Assembly: GCA_947451525.1 (NCBI GenBank) | Contig: CANFZM010000009.1 | Location: forward strand, 1-64,000 | Source of the DNA: Flavobacteriaceae bacterium | GTDB lineage: Bacteria; Bacteroidota; Bacteroidia; Flavobacteriales; Flavobacteriaceae | Direction of reading: 5' to 3' | DNA length: 64,000 nucleotides | Shown: in pieces, positions 17,658 to 26,664 of the stretch | Numbering within the stretch: the first letter of the stretch is position 1 | How the letters are laid out: each line of letters starts with the position of its first letter | Made by a program: the position numbers and the translations under genes | Notes under the pieces: model-generated | The model's input: only the letters and a program-made list of their open reading frames with translations | Told to the model about the DNA's origin: nothing | Database searches by the model: none

Positions 17658-19505
17658 TTATTCAAAACTTTGCATCATCACTAATTTAGAATAGGTTCCG
17701 TTTAGGGTTAATAATTCGTCATGGGTTCCTTGTTCTACAATCTCCCCACGGTGCATTACCACAATTTTATCTGCTTTTTGTATGGTAGAGAGTCGGTGCG
17801 CAATAACAATAGACGTTCTATTTTGCATCATATTTTCTAATGCAACTTGAACGAATTTTTCGCTTTCGGTATCCAATGCCGAAGTGGCTTCGTCCAAAAT
17901 CATAATTGGTGGATTTTTCAAAACTGCACGGGCAATGTTCAAACGTTGTTTTTGTCCACCTGAGAGTTTGTTTCCAGCATCACCAATGTTAGTATAAATT
18001 CCGTTTGGCAAATCTTGTACAAATTCATAAGCATTAGCCACTTTCAAAGCATCCAAAATTTCTTCATCAGTAGCATTTTCTTTTCCGATAAGGATATTAT
18101 TTTTAATAGTATCGTTAAATAAAATCGAATCTTGCGTCACTAAACCTAAAAGGTGACGAAGAGAATTCATCGTCATGTCTTTAATATCGGTGCCGTCAAT
18201 TTTTATTGTGCCCTCTTGAACATCATAAAAACGAGTCAACAAATTGGCAATCGTGCTTTTTCCGCTTCCGGATTGTCCTACCAATGCAACTGTTTTTCCC
18301 TTAGGAATCTGTAAAGAAAAATTCTTTAACACGTTTTCTTCTTCGTATTTGAAATTAATATTTTCAATTGTAATTTCGGTGTCAAAAGATGCTTTTACTA
18401 TAGCATTTGGTTTATCGGTTATAGCATTTTCAACTTCTAAAACTTCAAAAACGCGTTGCGCTGCAGCCATACCACTTTTTACCGAATAGGTTGCTTTTGA
18501 AATGGATTTCGCAGGAGTTAAGATATTGTAGGCCAGCCCCATATAGGCTAAAAATTGAGCACCTTCTAAGATTGCTTTTCCGTTTGGAAGCGTATCTACA
18601 AGAACCATATTTCCACCAAACCATAAAAGTACAGCAATTACAATAATACCCATAAACTCACTAAAGGGTGAGGCTAAATTGTTTTTTCTGCCAATACTGT
18701 TTGATAATTTTAAAAGTCTATCTACAGATTCATTAAATCTTCTCTTAAAACTATTTTCGGCATTATAACTCTTAACTACTTTTAATCCAGTAAGGCTTTC
18801 TTCTACAATGGAGATTAAGTGTCCTCCTTCGTATTGCAATTCTTGAGATTTAGATTTTAATGATTTTCCAATTATTGAAATAATATACCCGGAAATAGGT
18901 ATGAAAACAAAAACAAAAATGGTTAGTTTTATACTAATGGCAAACATTGCTGCAATTGTAAAAACAATGGTCATGGGTTCCTTTACAATCAATTCTAATA
19001 TTGCAAAAAATGAATTTTGAACTTCCCCAACATCCCCCAACATCCTAGCCATAATATCTCCTTTTCTTTTTTCCGAATAATAAGAAATGGGTAAATCGAT
19101 GATTTTGTTATACATTGTATTTCGTAAATCTTTTAAAACACCATTTTTCAAATGCATTAAATGATTCGATGCTAAATAATTAAATAAATTTTTAAGCAAG
19201 AATGTAATAATAATAAGTGCTACAACTAGAAGTAAAGCATATTGCGGTCCATTATTTTTTTCTAATTCGGTAATGTAATAATAAAGGTATTGCTTTGCAA
19301 ACGTAGGTATTTCCCAAAAGGTTGTATAAGTTGGTTTTTCGGATATTTTTTCTGCTTGGGCAAACAATACTTGCATCATCGGAATCAAAGCGATGAAAGA
19401 CAACGTACTAAACAAAGCATATAAAATATTGTAAACCACATTCCACACCACATGGAATTTATAAGGTTTTATAAAAGGAAATATTTTCTTAAGATTTTCG
19501 TCCAT
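17658..19505 (-). CDS. ABC exporter, fused permease/ATPase (MsbA-like), 615 aa
   Basis: A half-transporter with six membrane helices in the first 340 residues (for example YNILYALFSTLSFIALIPMM, ALLLVVALIIITFLL) followed by a nucleotide-binding domain with Walker A GQSGSGKST (about 405), the signature LSGGQKQRLNIARA, Walker B IMILDEATSALD and the H-loop IVIAHRLST. It should act as a homodimer that flips lipids or exports hydrophobic compounds; lipid A-core transport is plausible given the family but unproved. Its start overlaps the mutase stop by one base (TAATG), showing tight coupling. Confidence 0.93.
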   Translation of the reverse strand: MDENLKKIFPFIKPYKFHVVWNVVYNILYALFSTLSFIALIPMMQVLFAQAEKISEKPTYTTFWEIPTFAKQYLYYYITELEKNNGPQYALLLVVALIIITFLLKNLFNYLASNHLMHLKNGVLKDLRNTMYNKIIDLPISYYSEKRKGDIMARMLGDVGEVQNSFFAILELIVKEPMTIVFTIAAMFAISIKLTIFVFVFIPISGYIISIIGKSLKSKSQELQYEGGHLISIVEESLTGLKVVKSYNAENSFKRRFNESVDRLLKLSNSIGRKNNLASPFSEFMGIIVIAVLLWFGGNMVLVDTLPNGKAILEGAQFLAYMGLAYNILTPAKSISKATYSVKSGMAAAQRVFEVLEVENAITDKPNAIVKASFDTEITIENINFKYEEENVLKNFSLQIPKGKTVALVGQSGSGKSTIANLLTRFYDVQEGTIKIDGTDIKDMTMNSLRHLLGLVTQDSILFNDTIKNNILIGKENATDEEILDALKVANAYEFVQDLPNGIYTNIGDAGNKLSGGQKQRLNIARAVLKNPPIMILDEATSALDTESEKFVQVALENMMQNRTSIVIAHRLSTIQKADKIVVMHRGEIVEQGTHDELLTLNGTYSKLVMMQSFE

Positions 19506-21232
19506 TAGTTCAACTGCATAGCAGCAATTATGTTTTTAATTTTATCATCTAATTCTTTTTCTACTTCGGTAGCATTTTCTACAGCATCCAAAGGTGCATT
19601 TACACTAAAATAGAATTTTATTTTTGGTTCGGTTCCGCTAGGGCGAGCACAAATTTTAGAACCATCTTCTAGATAATAAATCAATACATTCGATTTTGGA
19701 ATGTTTATTGGTTCTACTTCTTCCGTAAACCTATTTTTGGCTGTAGAATTTTGGTAATCTTCAATGCACACCACGCGTTGTCCATCAATTTCAGCAACTG
19801 GGTTTTCACGTAAGTTAACCATCATTTGATTAATTTCTTCCAATCCAGAGATGCCTTTTTTGGTCAATGAAATTAAATGTTCTTTATAAAATCCGAAATC
19901 TACATATAAGTTTAATAGTTCTTGGTATAAGGAACTGCCTGCTGCTTTGGCTTGTGCTGCAATTTCACATACTAACAAAGTTGCTGCAACAGCATCTTTA
20001 TCTCGAACAGCATCACCAACCATAAATCCAAAACTTTCTTCGCCACCTCCAATAAATTCTAATTCTGGAAAATCTTTTATGAATTTTGCAATCCATTTAA
20101 AACCAGTTAATCCAACTTTACATTCCACGTCATAGGCAGCAGCAAGTTCTAGCATCATTGGGGTAGAAACAATAGTAGTTCCTATAAATTGTTTGCCAGT
20201 TATTTTACCAGCACGTTTCCATTGTTCTAAAAGGAAAGCCGTCATGACAACCATAGTTTGGTTTCCATTTAACAAGGTCATTTTGCCATTAGTATCCCTA
20301 ACTGCCACTCCTAAGCGGTCTGAATCTGGGTCGGTACCAACTACAATATCTCCTCCAACTTTATCTGCAAGAGCCATAGCCATAGATAAGGCCTCTGGTT
20401 CTTCTGGATTTGGCGAAATTACAGTAGGAAAATCCCCATCAGGAACTTCTTGTTCTGCAACTATATTTACATTGGTATAACCAGCCTTAGCCAAAACTCC
20501 AGGAATCGATTTAATCGAAGTTCCATGAAGGGAAGTATAAACAATCTTTAAATTTTCTTTAGCAGCAACTGGCGTATTAAAACTTGCATTTTCTATTGTA
20601 GATTTTGCAAAAGCAGCATCAACCTCAGTGTCTATATATTCAATTAAATTTTCATTAGCATCAAACTTAATATTCTCATACGGAAGCGCTTCAATTACTT
20701 GAATTATTTCCGAATCTTGTGGTGGAACTAGTTGCCCACCATCTTGCCAATATACTTTGTAGCCATTATATTCTGGCGGATTATGAGAAGCCGTCAATAC
20801 TATTCCGGCATGGCATTTCAAATATTTCAAGGCAAACGATAACTCTGGTGTAGGTCGCATATCCGAAAAAAGATACACCTGAATCCCATTAGCAGAAAAA
20901 ACATCGGCAACCGTTTTAGCCAAAGTATCGCTATTATGGCGACAATCGTAAGCAATTACAACTTTTAAAGCCTCTCCTGGAAAGGATTTTTTAAGATAAT
21001 CTGAAATCCCTTGGGTATTTTTACCCAAAGTATATTTGTTAATTCTATTGGTTCCAGCACCCATAATTCCGCGCATTCCACCGGTACCGAATTCTAAATT
21101 TTTATAAAAACTCTCTTCTAAATCTTTTGGAGAATTAGCAATCATCTCGCGAATGGCTGCTTGGGTTTCTTGGTCAAAAGTAGGGGTTAGCCATTCATTT
21201 GCTCGGTCTAAAATAGTTTGTTCTAGTTGCAT
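19505..21232 (-). CDS. Phosphoglucomutase/phosphomannomutase, 575 aa
   Basis: A large alpha-D-phosphohexomutase that interconverts sugar 1- and 6-phosphates in the cytoplasm. The four-domain order is seen through its motifs: GTGGMRGIMG near the N terminus, the phosphoserine loop VLTASHNPPEYNGYK (about 142-156), the magnesium loop GTDPDSDRLG (about 300), the sugar loop GGGEESFGF and the phosphate-binding RPSGTEPKIKFYF near the C terminus. The length fits the 570-580 aa group (yeast PGM2/B. subtilis PgcA-like). It heads the operon with the ABC exporter and DUF2971; a variable-hairpin repeat lies in its upstream region. Confidence 0.94.
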   Translation of the reverse strand: MQLEQTILDRANEWLTPTFDQETQAAIREMIANSPKDLEESFYKNLEFGTGGMRGIMGAGTNRINKYTLGKNTQGISDYLKKSFPGEALKVVIAYDCRHNSDTLAKTVADVFSANGIQVYLFSDMRPTPELSFALKYLKCHAGIVLTASHNPPEYNGYKVYWQDGGQLVPPQDSEIIQVIEALPYENIKFDANENLIEYIDTEVDAAFAKSTIENASFNTPVAAKENLKIVYTSLHGTSIKSIPGVLAKAGYTNVNIVAEQEVPDGDFPTVISPNPEEPEALSMAMALADKVGGDIVVGTDPDSDRLGVAVRDTNGKMTLLNGNQTMVVMTAFLLEQWKRAGKITGKQFIGTTIVSTPMMLELAAAYDVECKVGLTGFKWIAKFIKDFPELEFIGGGEESFGFMVGDAVRDKDAVAATLLVCEIAAQAKAAGSSLYQELLNLYVDFGFYKEHLISLTKKGISGLEEINQMMVNLRENPVAEIDGQRVVCIEDYQNSTAKNRFTEEVEPINIPKSNVLIYYLEDGSKICARPSGTEPKIKFYFSVNAPLDAVENATEVEKELDDKIKNIIAAMQLN

Positions 21233-21245
21233 ATTCTTTTTTTAT

Positions 21246-21327
21246 GAAGCTATTCCTGCTATCCGCTCTATCTTTTCTTGCTTAAAAAACAGCAAGAAAA
21301 GGATGCCGCTTCTATCAGGGCTAAGCC
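21246..21327 (+). repeat. Variable-hairpin intergenic repeat, copy B
   Basis: Flanks gaagctattcctgctatccg and ggatgccgcttctatcaggg followed by ctaag match copies A and C. The central hairpin here is 21272-21282 with 21291-21301 (cttttcttgct / agcaagaaaag), unlike that of the other copies. It lies just upstream of the phosphohexomutase start, so it would fall in or near that gene's leader or promoter. Confidence 0.7.
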
Positions 21328-21494
21328 TATTTGTAAACTTATTTTTTAATTTATTCTTTGGTTTTTATTTGTGTTGTTAGTTTCCTTATTTTCAGTCAAT
21401 GGTTAGAAATTTTAATTTGAGGTCACAATTTGTATCCTCAAAATATTGAACTCAATTACAGTTAGTTTGAATTTAAAATCATTAGGACACTTAT

Positions 21495-22454
21495 TTACAA
21501 ATTTATTTCCTTAGCAATTTTATAACGTTCTTCATTGTTTTTATTTCTAAGAATTATTTCTCCCAAAAATCCTGCAAGAAATAATTGCGAACCAATAATC
21601 ATGGAAGTTAAGGCAATATAAAACAACGGGTTTTGAGCTACTAAAATGGTAGGCTCATGAAGTACAAAAAGTTTAATTAATTTGATTATAATTATAAATC
21701 CAGTAGATAAAAGTCCGATAATAAACATTAAAACTCCAGCCGCACCAAAAAAGTGCATTGGTCTTTTTCCGTATCGAGACAAAAACCAAATGGTTATTAA
21801 ATCTAGAAAACCATTTATAAAACGGCTCATTCCAAATTTAGATTCGCCATATTTTCTTGCTTGATGAATGACTACTTTTTCGCCAATATTACCAAATCCT
21901 GCATTTTTTGCCAATACCGGAATATAACGGTGCATTTCACCCGAAACTTCAATGTTTTTAATGACAATATTTTTGTAGGCTTTCAATCCGCAATTAAAAT
22001 CATTCAAATACACTCCCGAAGTTTTTCGAGCAGCCCAATTGAATAATTTAGAAGGGAGGTTTTTAGTAACCGCATTGTCGTAACGTTTCTTTTTCCATCC
22101 AGAAACCAAATCATAATTGCCTTTGGTAACCATATCATAAAGTTCAGGAATCTCATCCGGACTGTCTTGTAAATCGGCATCCATAGTAATGATTACATCA
22201 CCTTCTGCCTTTTTGAAGCCCGCATGTAAAGCCTGAGATTTACCGTAATTTCTTAAAAAACGAATCCCTTTTACGTTGGAATCTTTAGAATTAAGATCCT
22301 CAATAATATGCCAAGAATCATCGGTACTTCCATCATCAATAAAGATAACTTCATAGGTATAATGGTTGGCGTTCATGACCTTCACAATCCAAGAATGTAA
22401 CTCAGGTAGCGATTCTTGTTCGTTTAATAATGGGATGATTATGGATAAATTCAT
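21495..22454 (-). CDS. Family 2 glycosyltransferase, dolichol-phosphate-mannose-synthase/ArnC-like, 319 aa
   Basis: The GT-A domain occupies about residues 1-225, with the entry motif SIIIPLLNEQESLPEL, FIDDGSTDDSW, the metal-binding ITMDADLQDSPDEIPEL and the acceptor motif AYKNI..EVSGEMHRYIP. Two C-terminal membrane helices (about 230-260 and 270-295) anchor it in the inner membrane. Members move a sugar from a nucleotide donor to a polyprenyl phosphate carrier. The start overlaps the DUF4199 gene stop by four bases (ATGA). The 262-bp upstream/downstream gap to the mutase holds repeat B only. Confidence 0.92.
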   Translation of the reverse strand: MNLSIIIPLLNEQESLPELHSWIVKVMNANHYTYEVIFIDDGSTDDSWHIIEDLNSKDSNVKGIRFLRNYGKSQALHAGFKKAEGDVIITMDADLQDSPDEIPELYDMVTKGNYDLVSGWKKKRYDNAVTKNLPSKLFNWAARKTSGVYLNDFNCGLKAYKNIVIKNIEVSGEMHRYIPVLAKNAGFGNIGEKVVIHQARKYGESKFGMSRFINGFLDLITIWFLSRYGKRPMHFFGAAGVLMFIIGLLSTGFIIIIKLIKLFVLHEPTILVAQNPLFYIALTSMIIGSQLFLAGFLGEIILRNKNNEERYKIAKEINL

Positions 22455-22984
22455 TTAAGAGCAGGGTTGTTTCTTGATTTAAATATTCCAGATAAAATCA
22501 AACCTAATATTGTGCTTAACAAAAGATAAGTAAAGTATCCTTTTATTAATTCAATAATTGAAAACTGGTCATTATCTTGTATGTTTTTTATTGCTTCATT
22601 GATTTTTGCTGCAGGTGTTTCAAATTTTTCTAATAATTTAACTACATATTTTATAGACATTTCTTTCAAAGTATCCTTTAAAGATGGATCAATGAAGTTG
22701 AATAAAATTATTTCAAATAATGTTGAGACTAATAAAGCAATAAGGGCAAATATAAAGTAGGTTGTAAATGTATCTTTGAAGCCTAAATTATTTTGTAATT
22801 CCTTTTTAGTATTTAAAATCATTATTATTGCTAGCGCAGTAAAAATAGTGATTTTCAAAAAAGTAATCCAACCAGATAAAAATAAATTTAAGTTTAAACT
22901 ATAAATTAAGGAAGTGGTTAGTATAGATAATAATCCAGAAATCAATCCAAAAGTCAATCCGTTTTTTCTAATAGTTTTATTCAT
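22451..22984 (-). CDS. DUF4199 domain-containing membrane protein, 177 aa
   Basis: A small inner-membrane protein with four hydrophobic segments (LTFGLISGLLSILTTSLIY, WITFLKITIFTALAIIMIL, TTYFIFALIALLVSTLFEI and a C-terminal YLLLSTILGLILSGIF) and an extended loop between the third and fourth. The pattern and a short charged C terminus (KSRNNPALK) fit DUF4199, which in flavobacteria regularly precedes a dolichol-phosphate-mannose-synthase-like glycosyltransferase, as here. Translational coupling by a 4-nt overlap suggests the two proteins work together, perhaps as a membrane partner of the transferase; that is inference. Confidence 0.88.
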   Translation of the reverse strand: MNKTIRKNGLTFGLISGLLSILTTSLIYSLNLNLFLSGWITFLKITIFTALAIIMILNTKKELQNNLGFKDTFTTYFIFALIALLVSTLFEIILFNFIDPSLKDTLKEMSIKYVVKLLEKFETPAAKINEAIKNIQDNDQFSIIELIKGYFTYLLLSTILGLILSGIFKSRNNPALK

Positions 22985-23074
22985 ATTTTTACATAGTTAA
23001 AATTAATCCACAAATATACAAATTCCATTATTATTGTATATTATATAATTCAAATAAAAAAAGTAGTCCAATTG

Positions 23075-23104
23075 TTTGTTAATTAAAAAATATTTGTACT
23101 TTTG
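23075..23104 (+). promoter_or_regulatory. Bacteroidetes-type promoter of rpmE2
   Basis: TTTG (23075-23078) and TACTTTTG (23097-23104) fit the -33 and -7 consensus with an 18-nt spacer. Transcription should begin near 23110, giving a leader of about 100 nt before rpmE2. Confidence 0.7.
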
Positions 23105-23207
23105 CACTCTTAAATAAAAACGAATAATTAAAAGTTGTAGTCAGTTGATACCTTTTTATAAAAGCCTCACAACAAACTACCTCATAACAAATAAAAAGAT
23201 TTATACA

Positions 23208-23459
23208 ATGAAACAAGGAATTCACCCAGAAAATTACAGATTAGTTGCTTTTAAAGACATGTCTAACGAAGATGTTTTTATTACAAAGTCAACAGTAGAA
23301 ACTAAAGAAACTATTACTCACGAAGGAGTTGAATATCCAGTTTATAAAATGGAGATCTCTAGAACATCTCACCCATTTTACACAGGTAAATCTAAACTTA
23401 TTGATACTGCAGGACGTATCGATAAATTTAAAACTAAATACGCTAAACACGCTAAATAA
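23208..23459 (+). CDS. rpmE2: Type B 50S ribosomal protein L31
   Basis: An 83-aa L31 of the type B group. It begins [20 protein letters not shown] and has the conserved [20 protein letters not shown] stretch (printed with one S of EISRTS) and a basic end [10 protein letters not shown]. It contains no cysteine, so it is the zinc-independent form; in bacteria with both forms, this one replaces the zinc form under zinc limitation, but in flavobacteria it is normally the only L31. The ATG at 23208 is preferred over an upstream frame extension that lies in the leader. A strong promoter and a hairpin terminator frame it as a single-gene transcript. Confidence 0.96.
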   Translation: MKQGIHPENYRLVAFKDMSNEDVFITKSTVETKETITHEGVEYPVYKMEISRTSHPFYTGKSKLIDTAGRIDKFKTKYAKHAK

Positions 23460-23486
23460 TATTTATAGTGTTCAAATTTTATTAAG

Positions 23487-23515
23487 ACCTTCCAATTTAT
23501 TGGGAGGTTTTTTTA
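23487..23515 (+). terminator. Terminator of rpmE2
   Basis: A 9-bp stem (23487-23495 with 23500-23508, one G-T wobble, 4-nt loop) is followed by a T tract. Confidence 0.8.
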
Positions 23516-23530
23516 TGAAATAAACTTTTG

Positions 23531-23538
23531 TAACTTTG
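23531..23538 (+). promoter_or_regulatory. -7 box before the GlmU-like gene
   Basis: TAACTTTG fits TAnnTTTG. The matching -33 region would fall on the T tract of the rpmE2 terminator. A perfect 20-bp palindrome (23553-23572) lies between it and the start codon. Confidence 0.55.
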
Positions 23539-23552
23539 AACTCTAAATGTAC

Positions 23553-23572
23553 GGACAAGTCGCGACTTGTCC
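23553..23572. repeat. Perfect 20-bp palindrome in the leader of the GlmU-like gene
   Basis: ggacaagtcgcgacttgtcc equals its own reverse complement. It sits 16 nt before the ATG at 23589 and would form a hairpin in the mRNA leader or act as a dyad operator. It is GC-rich compared with its surroundings. Confidence 0.7.
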
Positions 23573-23588
23573 CTCCAATAAATAAAAA

Positions 23589-24764
23589 ATGAATTACATA
23601 CTTTTTGACGGAACTGTTCGTGAAGCACTATTGCCATTTACTTTTACAAGACCTGTGGCCGAAATACGAATAGGTATTTTAACCATTCGAGAAAAATGGG
23701 AAAAATATTTAGGCTATACCACTACAACATTAACTGAAGAATACCTCTCGGAAAAATATCCGATGGTAGAACTTGAAAATAATGTAATGATTAATGCTTC
23801 TTTTTTGCCAAATGCTATTCTATCTGAAATAGTAAAAAACCTTGAAGCCAATCAAGCCATTTTTAAAGGAGACGAGGTTGTTGCTTTTTATACCAATGAA
23901 ACTCAAGACGAAGTAGATTTTGACACTTATGAAATCATTGAATATGATCAAGAGTGTTTAACCATAGAGCACACTTGTGATATTTTTTCCAAAAATGATG
24001 CTGCTTTACGAGAAGATTTTGAATTAATTACAGAAGGAAGAACGTCACAACCTATTCCGAAATCGGTTAATGTAATTGCGCCTGAGAATGTATTTATTGA
24101 AGAAGGAGCCAAATTAGAATTTGTAACTTTAAATGCTTCTACTGGTCCAATATATATTGGTAAAAATTCCGAAATTATGGAAGGTTCGGTTATTCGTGGA
24201 CCATTTGCCCTATGCGAATCGGGAAGAGTAAAATTGGCATCCAAAGTTTATGGGGCTACAACTGTTGGACCACATTCTGTTATCGGTGGCGAAGTTAATA
24301 ATTCGGTTCTTTTTTCTTATTCCAATAAAGGGCACGATGGTTTTCTAGGAAACTCTGTTCTTGGTGAATGGTGTAATATTGGCGCCGACAGTAATAATTC
24401 GAACTTAAAAAACAACTACGAACCAGTAAAATTATGGAGTTACGAAACCGAAAATTTTGCTAAAACGGGTTTGCAATTTTGTGGATTAATGATGGGAGAC
24501 CATAGTAAATGCGGTATTAATACCATGTTCAATACAGGAACTGTAGTGGGAGTGAGTACTAATATTTTTGGAGCAGGATTTCCTCGCAATTTTGTGCCAA
24601 GTTTCTCTTGGGGAGGAGCATCTGGATTTTCAACTTACTTAACAATCAAAGCATTTCAAACTGCTAAAATTGTAATGGCGCGTCGTAATGTTGATTTTAC
24701 AGAAGACGATGCTAAGATATTAGAACACGTTTTTGAAGAAACTAAAAAATATAGAAAAGAGTAA
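23589..24764 (+). CDS. GlmU-like putative sugar nucleotidyltransferase, 391 aa
   Basis: The N-terminal part (about 1-175) begins MNYILFDGTVREALLPFTFT, a divergent nucleotidyltransferase start that lacks the usual LAAGxGTRM loop. The C-terminal part (about 180-370) is a left-handed beta helix of hexapeptide repeats (GKNSEIMEGSVIRGPFALCE, GATTVGPHSVIGGEVNNSVL). This is the GlmU-related family of Bacteroidota, annotated as UDP-GlcNAc pyrophosphorylase-like. Activity is uncertain because the nucleotide loop is not the classical one. It is monocistronic, with a strong hairpin terminator after it. Confidence 0.85.
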   Translation: MNYILFDGTVREALLPFTFTRPVAEIRIGILTIREKWEKYLGYTTTTLTEEYLSEKYPMVELENNVMINASFLPNAILSEIVKNLEANQAIFKGDEVVAFYTNETQDEVDFDTYEIIEYDQECLTIEHTCDIFSKNDAALREDFELITEGRTSQPIPKSVNVIAPENVFIEEGAKLEFVTLNASTGPIYIGKNSEIMEGSVIRGPFALCESGRVKLASKVYGATTVGPHSVIGGEVNNSVLFSYSNKGHDGFLGNSVLGEWCNIGADSNNSNLKNNYEPVKLWSYETENFAKTGLQFCGLMMGDHSKCGINTMFNTGTVVGVSTNIFGAGFPRNFVPSFSWGGASGFSTYLTIKAFQTAKIVMARRNVDFTEDDAKILEHVFEETKKYRKE

Positions 24765-24779
24765 TATTTTTAGAGTTCT

Positions 24780-24836
24780 CGGCCACTGATTCACAGATTT
24801 TATTTTAATCTGTGAATCAGTGGCCGTTTTTATTTT
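24780..24836 (+). terminator. Strong hairpin terminator, 20-bp perfect stem
   Basis: Arms 24780-24799 and 24807-24826 are perfectly complementary (cggccactgattcacagatt) with a 7-nt loop, followed by a T-rich tract. The stem words (aatctgtgaatcagtggc) resemble dispersed intergenic repeats of flavobacteria. Confidence 0.8.
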
Positions 24837-24847
24837 AAAAATTTACT

Positions 24848-24855
24848 TAAATTTG
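24848..24855 (+). promoter_or_regulatory. -7 box of mtaB
   Basis: TAAATTTG, followed by gcac, fits TAnnTTTG and lies 44 nt before the mtaB start. Confidence 0.55.
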
Positions 24856-24899
24856 CACACTCAATTTTTTGACAACGATTTCATTAATTGAGTTTACTT

Positions 24900-26228
24900 A
24901 TGGAAAACAAAAAAAAAGTTGCCTTTTATACTTTAGGCTGCAAACTGAATTTCTCCGAAACTTCTACCATTGCTAGAAATTTTCAAGACGAAGGATTTGA
25001 TCGCGTTGACTTTGAAGAAGTAGCCGATATGTATGTTATAAATACCTGTTCCGTTACCGAAAATGCCGATAAACAATTCAAACAAATAGTAAAGAAGGCC
25101 ATGAAACTCAACGACAAAGCATTTATTGCTGCCGTTGGTTGCTATGCCCAATTAAAACCCGAAGAATTAGCATCTGTTGATGGTGTTGATTTGGTTTTGG
25201 GTGCTACCGAAAAATTTAAAATCACCGATTATATAAACGACCTATCCAAAAACGATAGGAGTGAAGTGCATTCCTGCGAAATTGAAGAGGCCGATTTTTA
25301 TGTAGGAAGTTACTCTATTGGCGATAGAACGCGCGCTTTTTTGAAAGTGCAAGACGGTTGCGATTACAAATGTACCTATTGCACGATTCCTTTGGCACGT
25401 GGAATTTCTAGAAGTGATGCCTTAGAAAATGTTTTGAAAAACGCTTCCGAAATTTCTAAACAAAACATCAAAGAAATTGTCCTTACAGGAGTTAATATTG
25501 GGGATTACGGCAAAGGAGAATTTGGTAATAAAAAACATGAACATACTTTTCTAGATTTGGTAAAAGCATTAGACGAAGTAGAAGGAATAGAGCGCTTGCG
25601 AATTTCCTCTATCGAGCCTAATCTTCTTAAAAATGAAACTATAGAATTTGTTTCTCAAAGTCGCACTTTTGTGCCGCATTTTCACATTCCGTTGCAATCC
25701 GGAAGTAACGAAATTTTGAAAAAAATGAAACGTCGCTATTTGCGAGAGGTTTATACCGAACGTGTTGCCAAAATTCGGGAAGTAATGCCTCATGCTTGCA
25801 TTGGTGTTGATGTTATTGTTGGTTTTCCTGGTGAAACCGATGAGGATTTTCTAGAAACCTATCATTATTTAAATGAAATGGATATTTCTTATTTACACGT
25901 TTTTACTTATTCCGAAAGGGATAATACCGAAGCGGCAACGATGGATGGCGTAGTTGCAATGAATGTGCGTTCCAAAAGAAGCAAAATGTTCCGCGGATTA
26001 TCAGTCAAAAAACGTCGGGCTTTTTACGAAAGTCAAATTGGAAGCAATAGAACCGTTTTATTTGAAAGCGAAAATAAAGAAGGCTACATTCATGGTTTTA
26101 CTGAAAATTATGTAAAAGTAAAAACCCCTTGGAATCCGGAATTGGTTAATACTTTACATCAAATAAATCTTACTAAAATTGATGAAGACGGAAGTGTGCG
26201 AATGGAGTTTCTAAATAAAGTTGTCTAG
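24900..26228 (+). CDS. mtaB: tRNA t6A37 methylthiotransferase MtaB
   Basis: A radical-SAM methylthiotransferase that turns t6A into ms2t6A at position 37 of tRNAs reading ANN codons. The 442-aa protein shows the N-terminal UPF0004 domain with three cluster cysteines (TLGCKLNF, NTCSVTENADKQF, VGCYAQLKP), the radical-SAM motif CDYKCTYCTIP (about 147-157) and a C-terminal TRAM region (EGYIHGFTENYVKVKT). CKLNFSET and NTCSVTENAD are typical of MtaB rather than MiaB or RimO. The ATG at 24900 is preferred over an in-frame TTG at 24888. Its stop overlaps the convergent gene's stop by two bases. Confidence 0.93.
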   Translation: MENKKKVAFYTLGCKLNFSETSTIARNFQDEGFDRVDFEEVADMYVINTCSVTENADKQFKQIVKKAMKLNDKAFIAAVGCYAQLKPEELASVDGVDLVLGATEKFKITDYINDLSKNDRSEVHSCEIEEADFYVGSYSIGDRTRAFLKVQDGCDYKCTYCTIPLARGISRSDALENVLKNASEISKQNIKEIVLTGVNIGDYGKGEFGNKKHEHTFLDLVKALDEVEGIERLRISSIEPNLLKNETIEFVSQSRTFVPHFHIPLQSGSNEILKKMKRRYLREVYTERVAKIREVMPHACIGVDVIVGFPGETDEDFLETYHYLNEMDISYLHVFTYSERDNTEAATMDGVVAMNVRSKRSKMFRGLSVKKRRAFYESQIGSNRTVLFESENKEGYIHGFTENYVKVKTPWNPELVNTLHQINLTKIDEDGSVRMEFLNKVV

Positions 26229-26566
26229 TATTTCGAATGAAATCTAATTTTAGTAATTCTAAAAACGGTTTCACTATATTGTTCAATAAATTCGAATTTA
26301 TGTCTGCCGAGTTGTTTGAAGTCAATAATTCTTTCGCCCGAAATTTCGTAGTACATGGAGTCACCTTCTAACATAAATCGACCGCCATTTTTTCGATAAG
26401 CAGATCGAATTAAATCAAATTTAGATAAATTCCAAGTGCTTAAATTAGCATCTAAATCGTTTAATTCTGAAAATAAACCTTCTGTGATTTCCGTTTTACA
26501 ACCATAATATTTTTCGATAGATTCGAAAAAAGCAAGGATATTAAGGTTTAGTTCTTCAGGATTCAT
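26225..26566 (-). CDS. Hypothetical protein, 113 aa
   Basis: A small soluble protein that I do not recognise. It has no signal or membrane segment. The N-terminal half looks helical (LNLNILAFFESIEKYYG), the C-terminal half strand-rich, ending IKQYSETVFRITKIRFH in pattern (hydrophobic alternation with basic residues). It is transcribed against mtaB and their stop codons overlap. A hairpin upstream separates it from the acetyltransferase-like gene, so it probably has its own promoter. Confidence 0.65.
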   Translation of the reverse strand: MNPEELNLNILAFFESIEKYYGCKTEITEGLFSELNDLDANLSTWNLSKFDLIRSAYRKNGGRFMLEGDSMYYEISGERIIDFKQLGRHKFEFIEQYSETVFRITKIRFHSKY

Positions 26567-26594
26567 TTGGTAAATATAATAAATTCCAAAATAA

Positions 26595-26640
26595 AAATTC
26601 CAAATTCCAATTATAACGATACAATTGGAATTTGGAATTT
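26595..26640. terminator. 18-bp inverted repeat, probable terminator of the downstream minus-strand gene
   Basis: Arms 26595-26612 and 26623-26640 are perfectly complementary (aaattccaaattccaatt) with a 10-nt loop. On the minus strand the hairpin follows the acetyltransferase-like gene (26665-26976) and is followed by a T-rich stretch. The arm itself is made of repeated aaattcc units. Confidence 0.6.
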
Positions 26641-26664
26641 AAAACTTTGGTTGTTTTTTAAAAA

